The position numbers and the translations under genes are program-made. This document shows positions 38,801-58,091 of a DNA stretch of 64,000 bases, piece after piece. The stretch comes from Gammaproteobacteria bacterium (GTDB lineage: Bacteria > Pseudomonadota > Gammaproteobacteria > JAABTG01), in NCBI GenBank assembly GCA_034522055.1, contig JAXHLS010000002.1, positions 2,170,001 through 2,234,000 on the forward strand. The letters are read 5' to 3'. The notes beneath the pieces are model-generated. The model searched no databases, was not told the origin of the DNA, and worked only from the letters and a program-made list of their open reading frames with translations. The number at the start of each line of letters is the position of its first letter. The first letter of the stretch is position 1.

Positions 38801-39951
38801 CCCGTCTCGAGCGCCTGCTGGTGGGCAAGGTGGTGGAGGGTGGCCCCGCGGGGCTCGAGGCCGGCACCAAGATCACCAAGAGCTATCTCGCTGAACTCGA
38901 CCGCAAGAAGTGGTTCGAGATCCGCGCCAAGAGCGAGGAGGCGAATCTGCAGCTCGAGCGCGCCAAGGGCCAGCTGGAGCAGATGCAGCAGACCCTGGAT
39001 GAACAGTACGATGAGAAGAAGGCCAAGCTCACCACCGGTGACGACCTCGCCCCCGGTGTCCTCAAGATGGTCAAGGTCTATCTGGCCGTCAAGCGGCGCA
39101 TGCAGTCCGGCGACAAGATGGCGGGGCGTCACGGCAACAAGGGCGTGATTTCCACCATCGTACCAGTGGAGGATATGCCCTACATGGAAGACGGCACGCC
39201 GGTGGACGTGGTGCTGAACCCCCTGGGTGTGCCTTCGCGCATGAATGTGGGGCAGGTGCTAGAGACCCATCTGGGCTGGGCGGCCAAGGGCCTGGGGCTG
39301 CGCCTCGGGCGCATGCTCGACGAACAGAAGCCGATAGAAGAGGTACGGGGTTTCGTGGAGCGGATCTACCAGACCATGGAAGGAGAGGGCAGGCTCGAGG
39401 ATATTGCGGCGCTGTCCGATGACGAGGTCACGGAGCTGGCCGGCAATCTGCGCGGCGGCGTGCCCATGGCCACCCCGGTGTTCGACGGGGCATCCGAGGC
39501 CGAGATCAAGTCCATGCTGGAGCTCGCGGGCCTGCCCCTGAGTGGGCAGACCGCCCTCTATGACGGGCGCACCGGAGATGCCTTCGAACGCCCCGTCACC
39601 GTTGGCTACATGTATATGCTGAAGCTCAACCATCTGGTGGCGGACAAGATGCACGCCCGCTCCACCGGGCCCTACAGCCTGGTCACCCAGCAGCCCCTGG
39701 GCGGCAAGGCCCAGTTCGGTGGCCAGCGCTTCGGTGAGATGGAGGTATGGGCGCTGGAGGCCTACGGCGCCTCCTATACCCTGCAGGAGATGCTGACCGT
39801 CAAGTCGGACGACGTGAACGGGCGCACCCGCATGTACAAGAACATCGTCGATGGCGACCACCGCATGGAGGCGGGTATGCCGGAATCCTTCAACGTGCTG
39901 GTGAAGGAGATCCGATCCCTCGGCATCGACATCAAACTGGAACAGAACTGA
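35863..39951 (+). CDS. rpoB: DNA-directed RNA polymerase beta subunit
   Basis: This is a 1362-residue catalytic subunit. The rifampicin-pocket segment reads [20 protein letters not shown] followed by [10 protein letters not shown], the normal susceptible form. Also present are [27 protein letters not shown], the [11 protein letters not shown] catalytic-site stretch and the C-terminal clamp anchor [18 protein letters not shown]. The ATG at 35863 gives [18 protein letters not shown], the usual start. rpoC follows after 61 bp. Confidence 0.99.
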   Translation: MGYSFTEKKRIRKDFGKRPSVLDVPFLLATQIDSYRGFLQTGTETGGHDGHGLEAAFSSVFPIVSYSGNAALEYVSYRLGKPVFDVKECQVRGVTYASSLRVKLRLVIYDKESKGENKPVKDVKEQEVYMGEIPLMTDNGTFVINGTERVIVSQMHRSPGVFFEHDRGKTHSSGKLLFSARVIPYRGSWLDFEFDPKDCVFVRIDRRRKLPATILLRALGYDNEQILDMFFETNSFELTKKLVRLKLVPERLRGDTLNFDIKDGEGNVIVEGGRRITARHIKAMEKAGLEKLEVPMDFLVGKMIAKDVVDKDTGEVVIKANDELTEESIETLRTLGARSFDTLYTNDYDNGPYISDTLRIDNSTTPLEAQVEIYRMMRPGEPPTKEAAQGLFNNLFFSSDRYDLSEVGRMKFNRRIGRDEPEGPGTLANEDVIDVLKVLIDIKNGKGTVDDIDHLGNRRVRSVGEMAENQFRVGLVRVERAVKERLSLAEAEELMPQELINAKPVSAVIKEFFGSSQLSQFMDQNNPLSEVTHKRRISALGPGGLTRERAGFEVRDVHPTHYGRVCPIETPEGPNIGLINSLACYARTNRYGFLETPYRKVVDSKVTDDVEYLSAIEEGRYIIAQANAALGDGGALTDSLVSCRFQNEFGLFAPERVEYMDVSPRQIVSVAASLVPFLEHDDANRALMGSNMQRQAVPTLLAEKPLVGTGMERNVAKDSGVTAVARRGGMVHTVDAARIVVRVNDDEAEAGEAGVDIYNLTKYSRSNQNTCINQKPLVKPGDVISRGDILADGPSTDLGELALGQNMLVAFMPWNGYNFEDSILISERVVEEDRYTSIHIEEMVCVSRDTKLGPEEISADIPNVSEAALAKLDEAGIVYVGAEVNPGDILVGKVTPKGETQLTPEEKLLRAIFGEKASDVKDTSLRVPSGMNGTVIDIQVFTRDGVEKDSRARQIEDAELTRIKKDLQDQFRIVENDTYARLERLLVGKVVEGGPAGLEAGTKITKSYLAELDRKKWFEIRAKSEEANLQLERAKGQLEQMQQTLDEQYDEKKAKLTTGDDLAPGVLKMVKVYLAVKRRMQSGDKMAGRHGNKGVISTIVPVEDMPYMEDGTPVDVVLNPLGVPSRMNVGQVLETHLGWAAKGLGLRLGRMLDEQKPIEEVRGFVERIYQTMEGEGRLEDIAALSDDEVTELAGNLRGGVPMATPVFDGASEAEIKSMLELAGLPLSGQTALYDGRTGDAFERPVTVGYMYMLKLNHLVADKMHARSTGPYSLVTQQPLGGKAQFGGQRFGEMEVWALEAYGASYTLQEMLTVKSDDVNGRTRMYKNIVDGDHRMEAGMPESFNVLVKEIRSLGIDIKLEQN

Positions 39952-40012
39952 GCCGGAAGCAGGGGCCCCGGGCCGGCCAGACGGCCGCGGCCCCCCAGGC
40001 GGGAGAGACGAC

Positions 40013-44239
<4,227 letters not shown>

Positions 44240-44392
44240 GGCGACGCCTCATGGGGCGGGCAGGGGTTCAGTGCCGGTCCGGACCGCCCCGCGGGCCCGC
44301 ACGAGCCTCGAGGAGCTGAAAAGGGCCTGCAGACTGCGGTTGTCCGGGAGGGCCCCGGGAGGATGATAACGGGGGCGGGCGCATCACGGCCC

Positions 44393-45461
<1,069 letters not shown>

Positions 45462-45505
45462 TGTCGCGCCTCCCCATAGAACGCAGTAAACAGGAATAAC
45501 GAACC

Positions 45506-47602
<2,097 letters not shown>

Positions 47603-47632
47603 CCAGTCAGATAACGAGTGAGGTGGTAACCC

Positions 47633-48823
<1,191 letters not shown>

Positions 48824-48869
48824 CAGTCGATCCAGTAGCCCCACACTCATAGAGCAGAGCTAGAACACC

Positions 48870-49187
48870 ATGGCAGCGACAAGTCAGAAAATCCGCATCC
48901 GCTTGAAGGCGTTCGACCATCGCCTCATCGATCAGTCTGCTCAGGAGATCCTTGAGACGGCACTGCGTACGGGCGCCCAGGTGAGGGGGCCTATTCCGTT
49001 GCCGACCCGCAAGGAGCGGTTCACCTTGCTGGTATCCCCCCACGTCAACAAGGACGCACGGGATCAGTACGAGATCCGTACCCACAAGCGGTTGCTGGAT
49101 ATCGTGGATCCGACGGATAAGACCGTGGATGCGCTGATGAAACTCGATCTCGCCGCCGGCGTGGACGTTCAGATCAAGCTCAGTTAA
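48870..49187 (+). CDS. rpsJ: 30S ribosomal protein S10
   Basis: This 105-residue protein is also NusE, the antitermination partner of NusB and the ligand of Nus[21 protein letters not shown] and the loop [20 protein letters not shown] are diagnostic. It is the first gene of the S10 operon, only 46 bp after tuf, so read-through from the str operon is likely. Confidence 0.98.
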   Translation: MAATSQKIRIRLKAFDHRLIDQSAQEILETALRTGAQVRGPIPLPTRKERFTLLVSPHVNKDARDQYEIRTHKRLLDIVDPTDKTVDALMKLDLAAGVDVQIKLS

Positions 49188-49223
49188 CAACCAACGATAC
49201 GAATCAGCTCAAGGGTTGCAGCC

Positions 49224-49862
49224 ATGTCAGTCGGAATAGTCGGTCGCAAAGCGGGAATGACGCGCATCTTCACGGAAGACGGTGTTTCCATTCCTGTCAC
49301 CGTCATCGAGGTGGAGAACAACCGCATCACGCAGGTGAAGGATGAGGAGACCGATGGTTATCGAGCCCTCCAGATCACCTGGGGTGCGCGCCGTGCCAGC
49401 CGCGTCAACAAGTCCGCCGTCGGTCATTTTGCCAAGGCCGGGGTGGAGGCGGGGCGGGGAATGCGGGAATTCCGCCTCGAGGCCGACGACGGCGGCGAGT
49501 TCGAGGTCGGGCAGGAGATCAAGGTCTCGCGTTTCGAGGCCGGCCAGAAGGTGGATGTTTCCGGCACCAGCAAGGGCAAGGGCTTCGCGGGCGTGGTGAA
49601 ACGCCACCATTTCCGTACCCAGGACGCCACCCATGGCAATTCGTTGTCTCACCGGGCGCCCGGATCCATCGGCCAGAACCAGTCTCCCGGGCGCGTGTTC
49701 AAGGGCAAGAAGATGGCGGGGCAGCTCGGTAACGTGAAGCGCACCACCCAGAATCTCGAGGTGGTGCGGGTCGACGAGGAACGCAATCTGCTTCTCATCA
49801 GGGGGGCCGTACCGGGTGCCACCGGCTGCGACGTCGTGGTTTGTCCGGCGGTCAAGGCCTGA
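49224..49862 (+). CDS. rplC: 50S ribosomal protein L3
   Basis: This is a 212-residue protein near the peptidyl-transferase centre: [18 protein letters not shown] at the start, and the long loop [20 protein letters not shown] with [20 protein letters not shown]. The Gln in NQSPGRV is the PrmB methylation region in E. coli. Confidence 0.98.
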   Translation: MSVGIVGRKAGMTRIFTEDGVSIPVTVIEVENNRITQVKDEETDGYRALQITWGARRASRVNKSAVGHFAKAGVEAGRGMREFRLEADDGGEFEVGQEIKVSRFEAGQKVDVSGTSKGKGFAGVVKRHHFRTQDATHGNSLSHRAPGSIGQNQSPGRVFKGKKMAGQLGNVKRTTQNLEVVRVDEERNLLLIRGAVPGATGCDVVVCPAVKA

Positions 49863-49885
49863 GTAACAACAAGAGGTTTAGGTTA

Positions 49886-50503
49886 ATGGATCTGGCTGTC
49901 AAGAATTCAAGCGGCGAAAGCGCCGGCACCGTGAGCGTGAGCGATACGGCCTTCGGTGCCGCCTACAACGGCGTGATGGTCCATCAGGTGGTGACGGCGT
50001 ATCTGGCCGGCGCCCGCTCGGGCACCAAGGCCCAGAAGAATCGCGCCGCGGTGGCCGGTGGCGGGGCCAAGCCCTGGCGCCAGAAAGGCACGGGACGGGC
50101 GCGGGCCGGTACCATCCGCAGTCCGTTGTGGCGTGGCGGTGGTGTGACCTTCGCGGCCCAGCCGCGCAACTACGACCAGAAGGTCAACCGCAAGATGTAT
50201 CGGGGCGCCCTGCGCTCGATCCTGTCGGAGTTGGTGCGCCAGGAACGCCTGGTGGTGGTGGAGTCCTTCGACCTGGATGCGCCCAAGACCAAGGCCCTGG
50301 TGGCGCAACTCGACAGGCTCGGCCTGCGTGACGTGCTGGTGGTGGTGGCGGCCGAGGCCGACAACCTGCAACTGGCGGCGCGTAACCTGCACAAGGTGGA
50401 CGTGCGGGCGGCGGCGGCGGTCGACCCCTACAGCCTGGTGGCCTTCGACACGGTGCTCGTCACCGCGGCGGCTCTGAAAAAGCTCGAGGAGCGTGTGGCA
50501 TGA
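49886..50503 (+). CDS. rplD: 50S ribosomal protein L4
   Basis: This is a 205-residue exit-tunnel protein with the tunnel loop [20 protein letters not shown] and [15 protein letters not shown]. The ATG at 49886 ([10 protein letters not shown]) is preferred over an upstream start at 49841. In E. coli it represses the S10 operon. It overlaps rplW by 4 bp. Confidence 0.97.
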   Translation: MDLAVKNSSGESAGTVSVSDTAFGAAYNGVMVHQVVTAYLAGARSGTKAQKNRAAVAGGGAKPWRQKGTGRARAGTIRSPLWRGGGVTFAAQPRNYDQKVNRKMYRGALRSILSELVRQERLVVVESFDLDAPKTKALVAQLDRLGLRDVLVVVAAEADNLQLAARNLHKVDVRAAAAVDPYSLVAFDTVLVTAAALKKLEERVA

Positions 50504-50802
50504 ACTTGCAAGAACAACGTCTGATGAAGGTTCTGCTCTCGCCCCATGTGTCGGAGAAGGGCACGCGCTGCGCCGATGCCCACGGCCAGGTGGTGTTCCG
50601 GGTCATGCCCGATGCCACCAAGCCGGAGGTCAAGGCCGCGGTGGAGAAGCTCTTCAAGGTGGACGTGGAAGGCGTGCAGATCGTCAATATGAAGGGCAAG
50701 CGTAAGTCTTTCAGCCGCATCTCCGGTCGGCGCGCCGACTGGAAGAAGGCATACGTCAAGCTCAAGGCCGGCCAGGACATCGATTTCCTGGGCGGCGACT
50801 AA
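50500..50802 (+). CDS. rplW: 50S ribosomal protein L23
   Basis: This is a 100-residue protein at the tunnel exit, a docking site for trigger factor and [23 protein letters not shown], then [20 protein letters not shown]. The start overlaps rplD through ATGA. Confidence 0.97.
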   Translation: MNLQEQRLMKVLLSPHVSEKGTRCADAHGQVVFRVMPDATKPEVKAAVEKLFKVDVEGVQIVNMKGKRKSFSRISGRRADWKKAYVKLKAGQDIDFLGGD

Positions 50803-50823
50803 GCGCAGTAGAGGAACAGCCAG

Positions 50824-51654
50824 ATGCCCATCGTAAAGGCCAAACCAACTTCTGCGGGACGCCGGTTCGTCGTCAAGGTCGCGGATCCGTCCCTCCATAA
50901 GGGAGAGCCTCACGGCGCCCTCGTCTCGAAGAAGACCCGGGGCGGAGGTCGCAACAATCATGGCCGCATCACGGTGCGTCACGTCGGCGGCGGCCACAAG
51001 CAGCGCTACCGCATAGTCGACTTCAAACGCGACAAGGACGGTATCGCCGGACGAATCGAGCGTCTGGAGTATGATCCGAACCGCAGTGCCCGGTTGGCGT
51101 TGGTGCTTTATGCGGATGGCGAGCGTCGCTACATCATCGCACCGCGGGGCGCCGAGGTGGGCGCGCCCGTGATGTCCGGAGTGGAGGCCCCCATCAAGGC
51201 CGGAAACTGCCTGCCCCTGCGCAATATCCCGGTGGGCTCCGTCGTGCATTGCGTCGAGCTCAAGCCCGGAAAAGGCGCCCAGATGGCCCGTTCCGCCGGG
51301 GCCGGCGTGCAGTTACTGGCCCGCGAGGGCGGCTACGCGACTCTCAGGCTCAGGTCCGGAGAGATGCGACGGGTGCCCACGGAATGTCGCGCCACCATAG
51401 GCGAGGTGGGTAACAGCGAGCACGCCTTGCGCAAGCTGGGCAAGGCCGGCGCGAAGCGCTGGCGGGGCGTGCGTCCCACGGTGCGTGGTGTGGCCATGAA
51501 CCCGGTCGACCATCCCCACGGTGGTGGCGAGGGCCGCACATCCGGCGGCCGTCACCCGGTGACGCCCTGGGGTGTGTCCACCAAGGGTCACAAGACGCGC
51601 AAGAACAAGCGTACCGATAAATTCATTGTCCGTCGGCGCAGCAACAAGCGTTAA
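50824..51654 (+). CDS. rplB: 50S ribosomal protein L2
   Basis: This 276-residue protein is needed for subunit joining and peptidyl transfer: [40 protein letters not shown] and the conserved [20 protein letters not shown], whose histidine is at the functional site. Confidence 0.98.
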   Translation: MPIVKAKPTSAGRRFVVKVADPSLHKGEPHGALVSKKTRGGGRNNHGRITVRHVGGGHKQRYRIVDFKRDKDGIAGRIERLEYDPNRSARLALVLYADGERRYIIAPRGAEVGAPVMSGVEAPIKAGNCLPLRNIPVGSVVHCVELKPGKGAQMARSAGAGVQLLAREGGYATLRLRSGEMRRVPTECRATIGEVGNSEHALRKLGKAGAKRWRGVRPTVRGVAMNPVDHPHGGGEGRTSGGRHPVTPWGVSTKGHKTRKNKRTDKFIVRRRSNKR

Positions 51655-51675
51655 GTCGGCAAGAGGTCATATAAA

Positions 51676-51951
51676 GTGCCACGTTCAATCAAGAAAGGCC
51701 CATTCGTAGACCACCACTTGGCTAAGAAGGTGGAAGAGGCCCAGGAAACCAACAGCAAGCGACCCATCAAGACCTGGTCGCGCCGCTCCCTGGTGCTGCC
51801 TGACATGGTCGGTCTGACCATTGCCATCCACAACGGCAGACAGCATGTGCCGGTTCTCATCACGGAGAACATGGTGGGTCACAAACTCGGCGAGTTTGCC
51901 ATTACCCGCACCTTCCGCGGGCACGCGGCGGATCGCAAGGCCAAGCGCTAG
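51676..51951 (+). CDS. rpsS: 30S ribosomal protein S19
   Basis: This is a 91-residue head protein of the small subunit: [20 protein letters not shown], the signature [20 protein letters not shown] and the C-terminal [15 protein letters not shown]. It uses a GTG start at 51676. Confidence 0.97.
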   Translation: MPRSIKKGPFVDHHLAKKVEEAQETNSKRPIKTWSRRSLVLPDMVGLTIAIHNGRQHVPVLITENMVGHKLGEFAITRTFRGHAADRKAKR

Positions 51952-51962
51952 GCGGAGATGGA

Positions 51963-52301
51963 ATGATGGAAGCGGCAGCGAAATTGAAATTTGCTCGATT
52001 GTCCGCCCAGAAGGGGCGGTTGGTGGCCGACCAGGTGCGGGGTCTGCAGGTCGAGAGGGCCCTGGAGATGCTGGCCTTCAGCAACAAGAAGGCCGCCGCC
52101 ATAGTGCGCAAGGTGTTGGAATCCGCCATTGCCAACGCCGAGCACAATGAAGGCGCGGACGTGGATGAATTGAAGGTGGCCACCATTTGTGTGGACGAGG
52201 GCCCCACGCACAAGCGCATGCGCGCCCGGGCCAAGGGGCGGGGCACTCGGATCTTAAAACGCACCAGTCACATTTCCGTGACGGTGTCCGACAAGGCTTA
52301 G
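51963..52301 (+). CDS. rplV: 50S ribosomal protein L22
   Basis: This is a 112-residue tunnel protein: [20 protein letters not shown] and the beta-hairpin region [20 protein letters not shown]. Two adjacent ATGs (51963 and 51966) are possible starts, and GGAGATGGA precedes them. Confidence 0.97.
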   Translation: MMEAAAKLKFARLSAQKGRLVADQVRGLQVERALEMLAFSNKKAAAIVRKVLESAIANAEHNEGADVDELKVATICVDEGPTHKRMRARAKGRGTRILKRTSHISVTVSDKA

Positions 52302-52313
52302 TAGAGAGTCGCT

Positions 52314-53003
52314 ATGGGTCAGAAAGTATCGCCAATAGGTATTCGTCTCGGTATCGTCAAGGATTGGAACTCCCGTTGGTATGCCGACAAGGGGGAGTAT
52401 GCCGAATACCTCAATACCGATCTGAACGTCCGCCAGTATCTGCGCAAGCGGCTGGCCAGTGCATCGGTCAGTCGGGTGCAGATCGACCGCACCGGCGGCA
52501 AGGTGCGGATCGTCATTCACACGGCACGCCCGGGCATCGTCATCGGTAAGAAAGGTGAGGACATCGAGGCCCTGCGGGTGGAACTGAGCCGGATGATCAA
52601 GATCCCGGTGCAGAACCTCACCCTCGGCATCGAGGAGATCCGCAAGCCGGAACTGGACGCCAATCTGGTGGCCGAGAGCGTGGCCCAGCAACTGGAGCGC
52701 CGCATCATGTTTCGGCGCGCCATGAAGCGGGCGGTGGGCAACACCATGCGGTTGGGTGCCCAGGGGATACGGATCAATGTCGCGGGACGCTTGAACGGCG
52801 CGGAGATCGCCCGCTCCGAATGGTACCGGGAAGGTCGTGTGCCCTTGCACACCCTGCGCGCCGATATCGATTACGGCTTCGCCGAGGCCAAGACGACCTA
52901 CGGCGTCATCGGTATCAAGGTCTGGATCTTCAAAGGGGAGATCTTCGACGTCCATCCGGCCGGCGCAGAGAAGGGCGCCGACAAATCAGCCGCGGCAGGC
53001 TAA
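52314..53003 (+). CDS. rpsC: 30S ribosomal protein S3
   Basis: This 229-residue protein has a KH domain ([20 protein letters not shown]) and the C-terminal domain [20 protein letters not shown], part of the mRNA entry helicase site. The C-terminus is an Ala/Lys-rich tail. Confidence 0.98.
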   Translation: MGQKVSPIGIRLGIVKDWNSRWYADKGEYAEYLNTDLNVRQYLRKRLASASVSRVQIDRTGGKVRIVIHTARPGIVIGKKGEDIEALRVELSRMIKIPVQNLTLGIEEIRKPELDANLVAESVAQQLERRIMFRRAMKRAVGNTMRLGAQGIRINVAGRLNGAEIARSEWYREGRVPLHTLRADIDYGFAEAKTTYGVIGIKVWIFKGEIFDVHPAGAEKGADKSAAAG

Positions 53004-53019
53004 GAACAGGTAGAAGACC

Positions 53020-53433
53020 ATGCTGCAACCGAAGAGAACCAAGTTCAGAAAGCAACATAAGGGGCGTAACCGGGGGCTCGCTTTTCGCGGCAGCCAGGTG
53101 AGCTTCGGCGAGTTCGGACTGAAGGCAAAGGGACGGGGTCGTATCACGGCGCGTCAGATCGAGGCGGCGCGGCGCGCCATGACCCGTCATATCAAGCGTG
53201 GTGGCAAGATCTGGATTCGTGTCTTCCCGGACAAGCCCATCACCAAGAAGCCCCTCGAGGTCAGACAGGGCAAGGGCAAGGGAGCCGTCGAATACTGGGT
53301 CGCCCTGGTGCAGCCCGGTAGCATGCTCTATGAGATGGAAGGTGTATCGGAGACCGTGGCGCGTGAGGCCTTCCGTCTTGCGGCGGCCAAGCTGCCCGTG
53401 GAAACCACCTTTATAAGCCGGACGATGCTGTGA
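53020..53433 (+). CDS. rplP: 50S ribosomal protein L16
   Basis: This is a 137-residue protein that binds tRNA at the A site: [60 protein letters not shown]. It overlaps rpmC by 4 bp. Confidence 0.98.
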   Translation: MLQPKRTKFRKQHKGRNRGLAFRGSQVSFGEFGLKAKGRGRITARQIEAARRAMTRHIKRGGKIWIRVFPDKPITKKPLEVRQGKGKGAVEYWVALVQPGSMLYEMEGVSETVAREAFRLAAAKLPVETTFISRTML

Positions 53434-53639
53434 TGAAGGCGAATGCTTTGAGAGAAATGACCCTGGATCAACTCGGCGATGAGCTCAGCGCCCGCCTGCG
53501 GGAGCAGTTCAACCTGCGTATGCAGAAAGGCGCCGGCCAGCTGTCCCGCCCCGATCAGGTGTTGAAGACGCGGCGCGACATCGCGCGGATCCAGACCATC
53601 ATGAACGAAAAGAAGCGTGGAGCGGGTGACGGCAAATGA
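53430..53639 (+). CDS. rpmC: 50S ribosomal protein L29
   Basis: This is a 69-residue two-helix protein at the tunnel exit: [20 protein letters not shown] and [20 protein letters not shown]. It uses a GTG (ATGATGA context) with overlaps to both rplP and rpsQ, showing tight coupling. Confidence 0.95.
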   Translation: MMKANALREMTLDQLGDELSARLREQFNLRMQKGAGQLSRPDQVLKTRRDIARIQTIMNEKKRGAGDGK

Positions 53640-53899
53640 GTGATTCCGACAGCCAGGTGAGTCGAACCCTTACGGGTCGTGTCATCAGTGACAAGATGGA
53701 CAAGACCAGAACGGTGCTCGTGGAACGCCGGGTCAAGCATCCCATGTACAAGAAATTCATTCGCCGTTCCACCAAGTACCACGTGCATGATGAGAACAAC
53801 GACAGCCATACCGGCGATACGGTGCTCATCCGGGAAGGCCGTCCGGTGTCGAAGACCAAGTCGTGGCGACTGCATGGCGTCGTGGAGCGGGCGAGATAA
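53636..53899 (+). CDS. rpsQ: 30S ribosomal protein S17
   Basis: This is an 87-residue OB-fold protein: [40 protein letters not shown] and the conserved end [19 protein letters not shown]. It closes the S10 operon; rplN follows after 43 bp. Confidence 0.97.
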   Translation: MSDSDSQVSRTLTGRVISDKMDKTRTVLVERRVKHPMYKKFIRRSTKYHVHDENNDSHTGDTVLIREGRPVSKTKSWRLHGVVERAR

Positions 53900-53942
53900 C
53901 AGCCACAAAGGCGGCATGCCGCCGATGTGACGGAGAAATACG

Positions 53943-54311
53943 ATGATTCAGATGCAGACAATGCTTGCTGCGGCGGACAACAGCGGGGCGCGCCGCGTGC
54001 AGTGCATCAAGGTATTGGGGGGCTCGCATCGGCGTTATGCAGGCATCGGCGATGTCATAAAGGTGACCGTCAAGGAAGCCATCCCCCGAGGCAAGGTGAA
54101 GAAAGGCGAGGTCTACAACGCCGTGGTGGTACGGACGCGCAAGGGGGTGCGCCGGCCCGATGGCTCGCTGATCCGCTTCGACGGCAACGCCGCCGTGCTG
54201 CTTAACAATCAGTTGCAGCCCATCGGCACCCGCATCTTCGGTCCGGTAACGCGCGAATTGCGCGGCGAGCGGTTCATGAAGATCATCTCCCTCGCGCCGG
54301 AAGTGCTTTAA
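53943..54311 (+). CDS. rplN: 50S ribosomal protein L14
   Basis: This 122-residue protein at the subunit interface starts [20 protein letters not shown] and carries [20 protein letters not shown] and [11 protein letters not shown]. It is the first gene of the spc operon. No separate promoter was identified. Confidence 0.98.
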   Translation: MIQMQTMLAAADNSGARRVQCIKVLGGSHRRYAGIGDVIKVTVKEAIPRGKVKKGEVYNAVVVRTRKGVRRPDGSLIRFDGNAAVLLNNQLQPIGTRIFGPVTRELRGERFMKIISLAPEVL

Positions 54312-54335
54312 GACGATTCAAAGGGTAACGGCAAA

Positions 54336-54653
54336 ATGCGCAGGTTAAGAAAGGGTGACGACGTGGTCGTCACGACGGGCAAGGACAAGGGTAAGCGGAG
54401 CACCATCACCAAGGTGATTTCCGAGGAGCGGGTGATCGTGGACAACGTCAATGTGGTCAAACGCCACACCCGGGCCAATCCCAACCAGAATCAGCCGGGC
54501 GGGATCATCGAGAAGGAGATGCCCGTGGATGCGTCCAATGTGATGCTCTGGAATCCGCAAACCCAGAAGGGTGACCGGGTCGGCTTTCGGTTCCTGGAAG
54601 ACGGCCGCAAGGTGCGTTTCTTCAAGTCCACCAACGAAGTAATCGACGTCTGA
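54336..54653 (+). CDS. rplX: 50S ribosomal protein L24
   Basis: This is a 105-residue assembly initiator with a KOW motif: [20 protein letters not shown], then [20 protein letters not shown]. Length matches the family. Confidence 0.98.
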   Translation: MRRLRKGDDVVVTTGKDKGKRSTITKVISEERVIVDNVNVVKRHTRANPNQNQPGGIIEKEMPVDASNVMLWNPQTQKGDRVGFRFLEDGRKVRFFKSTNEVIDV

Positions 54654-54664
54654 GGTATGTGGTC

Positions 54665-55216
54665 ATGGTAAGGCTGTTAGAACATTACAGGGAGCAGGTG
54701 GTAGCCGGACTGATGGAACAGTTCAAGTATGCCAATGTCATGCAGGTACCGCGGATCCTGAAGGTGACCATCAACATGGGGGTGGGCGAGGCCGTCGGCG
54801 ACAAGAAGATCATGGATCATGCCGTCAACGACATGACCCTCATCGCCGGCCAGAAGCCTGTCGTCACCCTGGCCCGCAAGTCCGTGGCCGGTTTCAAGAT
54901 CCGCGAGGGCTGGCCCATTGGCTGCAAGGTCACGTTGCGCCGTGAGCGTATGTACGAATTCCTCGACCGTCTGGTCAATATCGCCATACCCCGGATCAGG
55001 GACTTCCGCGGTCTGTCGCCCAAGTCTTTCGATGGCCGCGGCAACTTCAGCATGGGTGTACGGGAACAGATTATTTTTCCCGAGATCGAGTACGACCGGA
55101 TCGACACCCTGCGGGGCATGGACATCGTGATTACCACCAGTGCGCCCAACGACGAAGAGGGTCGGGCGCTGCTGGCGGCATTCAAATTTCCATTCAAGAC
55201 GCAGAAAAGCGAGTAA
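54665..55216 (+). CDS. rplE: 50S ribosomal protein L5
   Basis: This 183-residue protein binds 5S rRNA and contacts P-site t[43 protein letters not shown], and [20 protein letters not shown]. The ATG at 54665 fits the family start better than the GTG at 54659. Confidence 0.97.
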   Translation: MVRLLEHYREQVVAGLMEQFKYANVMQVPRILKVTINMGVGEAVGDKKIMDHAVNDMTLIAGQKPVVTLARKSVAGFKIREGWPIGCKVTLRRERMYEFLDRLVNIAIPRIRDFRGLSPKSFDGRGNFSMGVREQIIFPEIEYDRIDTLRGMDIVITTSAPNDEEGRALLAAFKFPFKTQKSE

Positions 55217-55233
55217 ACGGAGCGTTTGGCGAC

Positions 55234-55539
55234 ATGGCAAAGATTTCCATGGTGGTACGAGACAGGAAGCGCACCCAACTGGCGAGCAAGTATGCCGCCA
55301 AGCGGGCGGCGCTGAAGGCCCTCATCAGGAATCCTGAGAGCAGCCTGGAGGACAAGTACGAGGCGGTGATCAAGCTGCAGAAGCTGCCCCGTGATTCGAG
55401 CCCGAGCCGGCAACGGAATCGGTGCGGTCTGACGGGAAGGCCCCATGGCTATTACCGGAAGTTTGGGTTGGCCCGCAACAAGCTACGGGAAGCCGCCATG
55501 CGTGGTGATGTCCCCGGGCTGGTCAAGGCGAGCTGGTAG
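55234..55539 (+). CDS. rpsN: 30S ribosomal protein S14
   Basis: This 101-residue S14 is the long, zinc-free type: it lacks the CxxC pairs of the short form. Signature: [20 protein letters not shown] and [18 protein letters not shown]. Confidence 0.97.
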   Translation: MAKISMVVRDRKRTQLASKYAAKRAALKALIRNPESSLEDKYEAVIKLQKLPRDSSPSRQRNRCGLTGRPHGYYRKFGLARNKLREAAMRGDVPGLVKASW

Positions 55540-55610
55540 CCATACCACGCCTTGCGGGTTGGTGAATGATCGGCCCTGCGGGGCGGATATCTGTCAACGA
55601 GGAAATTAAT

Positions 55611-56009
55611 GTGAGCATGCAGGACCCGGTCAGCGATATGCTGACCCGTATCAGAAACGGCCAGTCACGAGCCAAGTTGAAGGTCGCGATGCCGGCTTCC
55701 AGCCTGAAGAAGGCCATCGCCGGCGTATTGAAGAGCGAAGGCTATATCGGCGACTTCAGCGTTACGGAGGAACATCCGGGCAAGCCCTCTCTGGTGGTGA
55801 CCCTCAGATATCACGAGGGTGCTCCCGCGATCCGGGAAATCCACCGCGTCAGCCGTCCGAGTCTGCGGGTCTATGAACCCAAGACCAACCTGCCCAAGGT
55901 CAAGGGTGGGCTGGGAGTCGCGATCGTCTCCACCTCCAAAGGTGTAATGACTGATCGCGAGGCGCGCGCCGCGGGTCATGGTGGCGAAGTGCTCTGCACG
56001 GTATTCTGA
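55611..56009 (+). CDS. rpsH: 30S ribosomal protein S8
   Basis: This 132-residue protein is the main repressor of the spc operon in E. coli. The GTG at 55611 ([17 protein letters not shown]) follows GAGGAAA and matches the family start; an upstream start at 55566 does not. It ends [27 protein letters not shown]. Confidence 0.96.
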   Translation: MSMQDPVSDMLTRIRNGQSRAKLKVAMPASSLKKAIAGVLKSEGYIGDFSVTEEHPGKPSLVVTLRYHEGAPAIREIHRVSRPSLRVYEPKTNLPKVKGGLGVAIVSTSKGVMTDREARAAGHGGEVLCTVF

Positions 56010-56020
56010 GGAGTCTTGAG

Positions 56021-56554
56021 ATGTCACGCATTGCCAGTTATCCCATAACGTTGCCTTCGGGGGTGGAATTCCACCGCGATGGTGACAACGTTACGGTCAA
56101 GGGAAGCAAAGGGACCCTGAATCACCGACTCCACGCGGCCGTGGATATGACGGTGGAAGACAACGTCATCAGTTTCGTCGCCCGCGAAGGCCACGAGAAC
56201 GCCGTTGCCCTCGCCGGCACCTCGCGTGCGGTCATCAACAACCTCGTGGTGGGTGTCTCCAGCGGCTTCGAGAAACGCCTCAAGCTCGTGGGTGTGGGTT
56301 ATCGCGCTCAGGTGCAGGGTAATGTCCTTAACCTCGCCCTCGGCTTCTCTCACCCCGTCAACTACCCCATCCCCGACGGGGTACAGATCGAGGCCCCGAG
56401 CCAGACCGACATCGTGGTCAAGGGCGCGGACAAGCAGCAGGTGGGCCAGGTGGCCGCGGAGATACGCGCCTATCGGCCACCGGAGCCCTATAAGGGCAAG
56501 GGTGTGCGCTACGCCGATGAGCACGTGGTCCGTAAAGAGGCCAAGAAGAAGTAA
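56021..56554 (+). CDS. rplF: 50S ribosomal protein L6
   Basis: This is a 177-residue protein with two related domains near the sarcin-ricin loop: LPSGVEFHRDGDNVTVKGSK and the signature PEPYKGKGVRYADEHVVRKE at the C-terminus. Confidence 0.98.
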   Translation: MSRIASYPITLPSGVEFHRDGDNVTVKGSKGTLNHRLHAAVDMTVEDNVISFVAREGHENAVALAGTSRAVINNLVVGVSSGFEKRLKLVGVGYRAQVQGNVLNLALGFSHPVNYPIPDGVQIEAPSQTDIVVKGADKQQVGQVAAEIRAYRPPEPYKGKGVRYADEHVVRKEAKKK

Positions 56555-56572
56555 TCAGAGGACACTTTAGAT

Positions 56573-56929
56573 ATGCACGCTAAGAAAGTCGCCCGCATGC
56601 GCCGGTCCAAGAAGGTCAGGGCGCAGATGCGCAACCTGCAGGCACACCGGCTTTGTATCAACCGTACGCCGAGGCACATCTACGCCCAGGTCATATCTCC
56701 GGATGGTGACCTCACCATCGCGAGCGCCGCCACTACAGAGACCGATATCTCGAAAGAGGTGGGTTCCGGAGGCAATATTCCTGCGGCCGCCCTGGTGGGC
56801 AGGGCCATTGCGGAGCGCGCCAGGTCCAAGGGCGTGACCCGGGTGGCCTTCGATCGCTCGGGTTTCAAATATCATGGTCGTATCAAGGCGCTGGCGGATG
56901 CGGCGCGTGAAAACGGTCTGGAGTTTTAA
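56573..56929 (+). CDS. rplR: 50S ribosomal protein L18
   Basis: This is a 118-residue 5S rRNA-binding protein: an Arg/Lys-rich N-terminus, [20 protein letters not shown], and [20 protein letters not shown] at the end. Confidence 0.97.
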   Translation: MHAKKVARMRRSKKVRAQMRNLQAHRLCINRTPRHIYAQVISPDGDLTIASAATTETDISKEVGSGGNIPAAALVGRAIAERARSKGVTRVAFDRSGFKYHGRIKALADAARENGLEF

Positions 56930-56941
56930 GAGGCGGGTCCT

Positions 56942-57445
56942 ATGGCTAATTTCGACAAACAATCCAGCGACGACTTCATCGAGAAGCTGATCAGCGTCAA
57001 CCGCGTCGCCAAGGTGGTCAAGGGCGGCCGGCAGTTCGGCTTTACCGCCCTCACCGTGGTGGGGGACGGCAACGGCCGGGTCGGCATGGGTCGGGGCAAG
57101 GCCCGTGAGGTGCCTATAGCCATCCAGAAGGCCATGGAGGCGGCACGCAAGAACATGAAGACGGTGGCCTTGAGGCAGAATACCCTGCAGTACGCCACCA
57201 TGGGTGAGCATGGCGCGGCCAAGGTTTACATGCAGCCCGCTTCCGACGGTACCGGCATAATCGCCGGCGGTGCCATGCGCGCTGTGTTCGATGTGGTCGG
57301 CGTGCACAATGTCCTGGCCAAGTGCATTGGCACCAATAACCCCATCAATGTGGTAAGGGCCACCATCGAGGGCCTAACCCGGATGGAATCACCCGCTGGC
57401 ATCGCCGCCCGTCGCGGCAAGTCGGTGGAAGAGATCGCGAGCTGA
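56942..57445 (+). CDS. rpsE: 30S ribosomal protein S5
   Basis: This is a 167-residue protein important for translational accuracy: [20 protein letters not shown] and [20 protein letters not shown], then [20 protein letters not shown]. The region altered in spectinomycin resistance (VVKGGR) is wild type. Confidence 0.98.
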   Translation: MANFDKQSSDDFIEKLISVNRVAKVVKGGRQFGFTALTVVGDGNGRVGMGRGKAREVPIAIQKAMEAARKNMKTVALRQNTLQYATMGEHGAAKVYMQPASDGTGIIAGGAMRAVFDVVGVHNVLAKCIGTNNPINVVRATIEGLTRMESPAGIAARRGKSVEEIAS

Positions 57446-57447
57446 CC

Positions 57448-57648
57448 ATGATCGAGCAAACTCAGAACAACGGCAGGCTGGCCGTGACGTTGACCCGCAG
57501 CATGTACGGGCGTCTCAAGAACCATCGGGCGTGTGTCCGTGGTCTGGGACTGCGGCGCATGCATCATACGGTGACGGTGGAGGACACGCCGAGCAACCGC
57601 GGCATGATCAACACCATCGCCTATATGCTGCGCGTGGAGGAGATCTGA
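57448..57648 (+). CDS. rpmD: 50S ribosomal protein L30
   Basis: This is a 66-residue small protein: [20 protein letters not shown] and [20 protein letters not shown]. It begins 2 bp after rpsE and ends 1 bp before rplO. Confidence 0.96.
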   Translation: MIEQTQNNGRLAVTLTRSMYGRLKNHRACVRGLGLRRMHHTVTVEDTPSNRGMINTIAYMLRVEEI

Positions 57649-57649
57649 C

Positions 57650-58081
57650 ATGAGATTGAACACTTTGACGCCGGGTGGGCGGGCCAAGGCCCGCAAGCGC
57701 GTGGGTCGTGGCATCGGCTCCGGTCTGGGCAAGACCGCCGGGCGTGGTCACAAGGGCCTCAAGGCCCGTTCAGGCGGTACGGTGAAGCCCGGTTTCGAGG
57801 GCGGCCAGATGGCGCTGCAGCGGCGCCTGCCGAAGGTGGGCTTCCAGTCCCGCATGGGCCGGAGTACCGCAGAGGTGCGGCTCGGCGAACTGGGCCGGCT
57901 GGACGTGGACACCATCGACCTGGCCGCTCTCAAGAAGGCCAATGTCATTACCCGTAGTATGAAGCGGGCCAAGGTGATGCTCTCCGGCACCATCGACAAG
58001 GCCATCGTGCTCAAGGGCGTGGGCGCCACCAAGGGGGCCCGTGAGGCCATCGAGGCCGCCGGCGGCCGCGTCGAGGAATAA
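57650..58081 (+). CDS. rplO: 50S ribosomal protein L15
   Basis: This is a 143-residue protein: [20 protein letters not shown], a long Gly-rich N-terminal extension that penetrates the rRNA core, then [18 protein letters not shown]. Confidence 0.98.
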   Translation: MRLNTLTPGGRAKARKRVGRGIGSGLGKTAGRGHKGLKARSGGTVKPGFEGGQMALQRRLPKVGFQSRMGRSTAEVRLGELGRLDVDTIDLAALKKANVITRSMKRAKVMLSGTIDKAIVLKGVGATKGAREAIEAAGGRVEE

Positions 58082-58091
58082 GCGAGATATC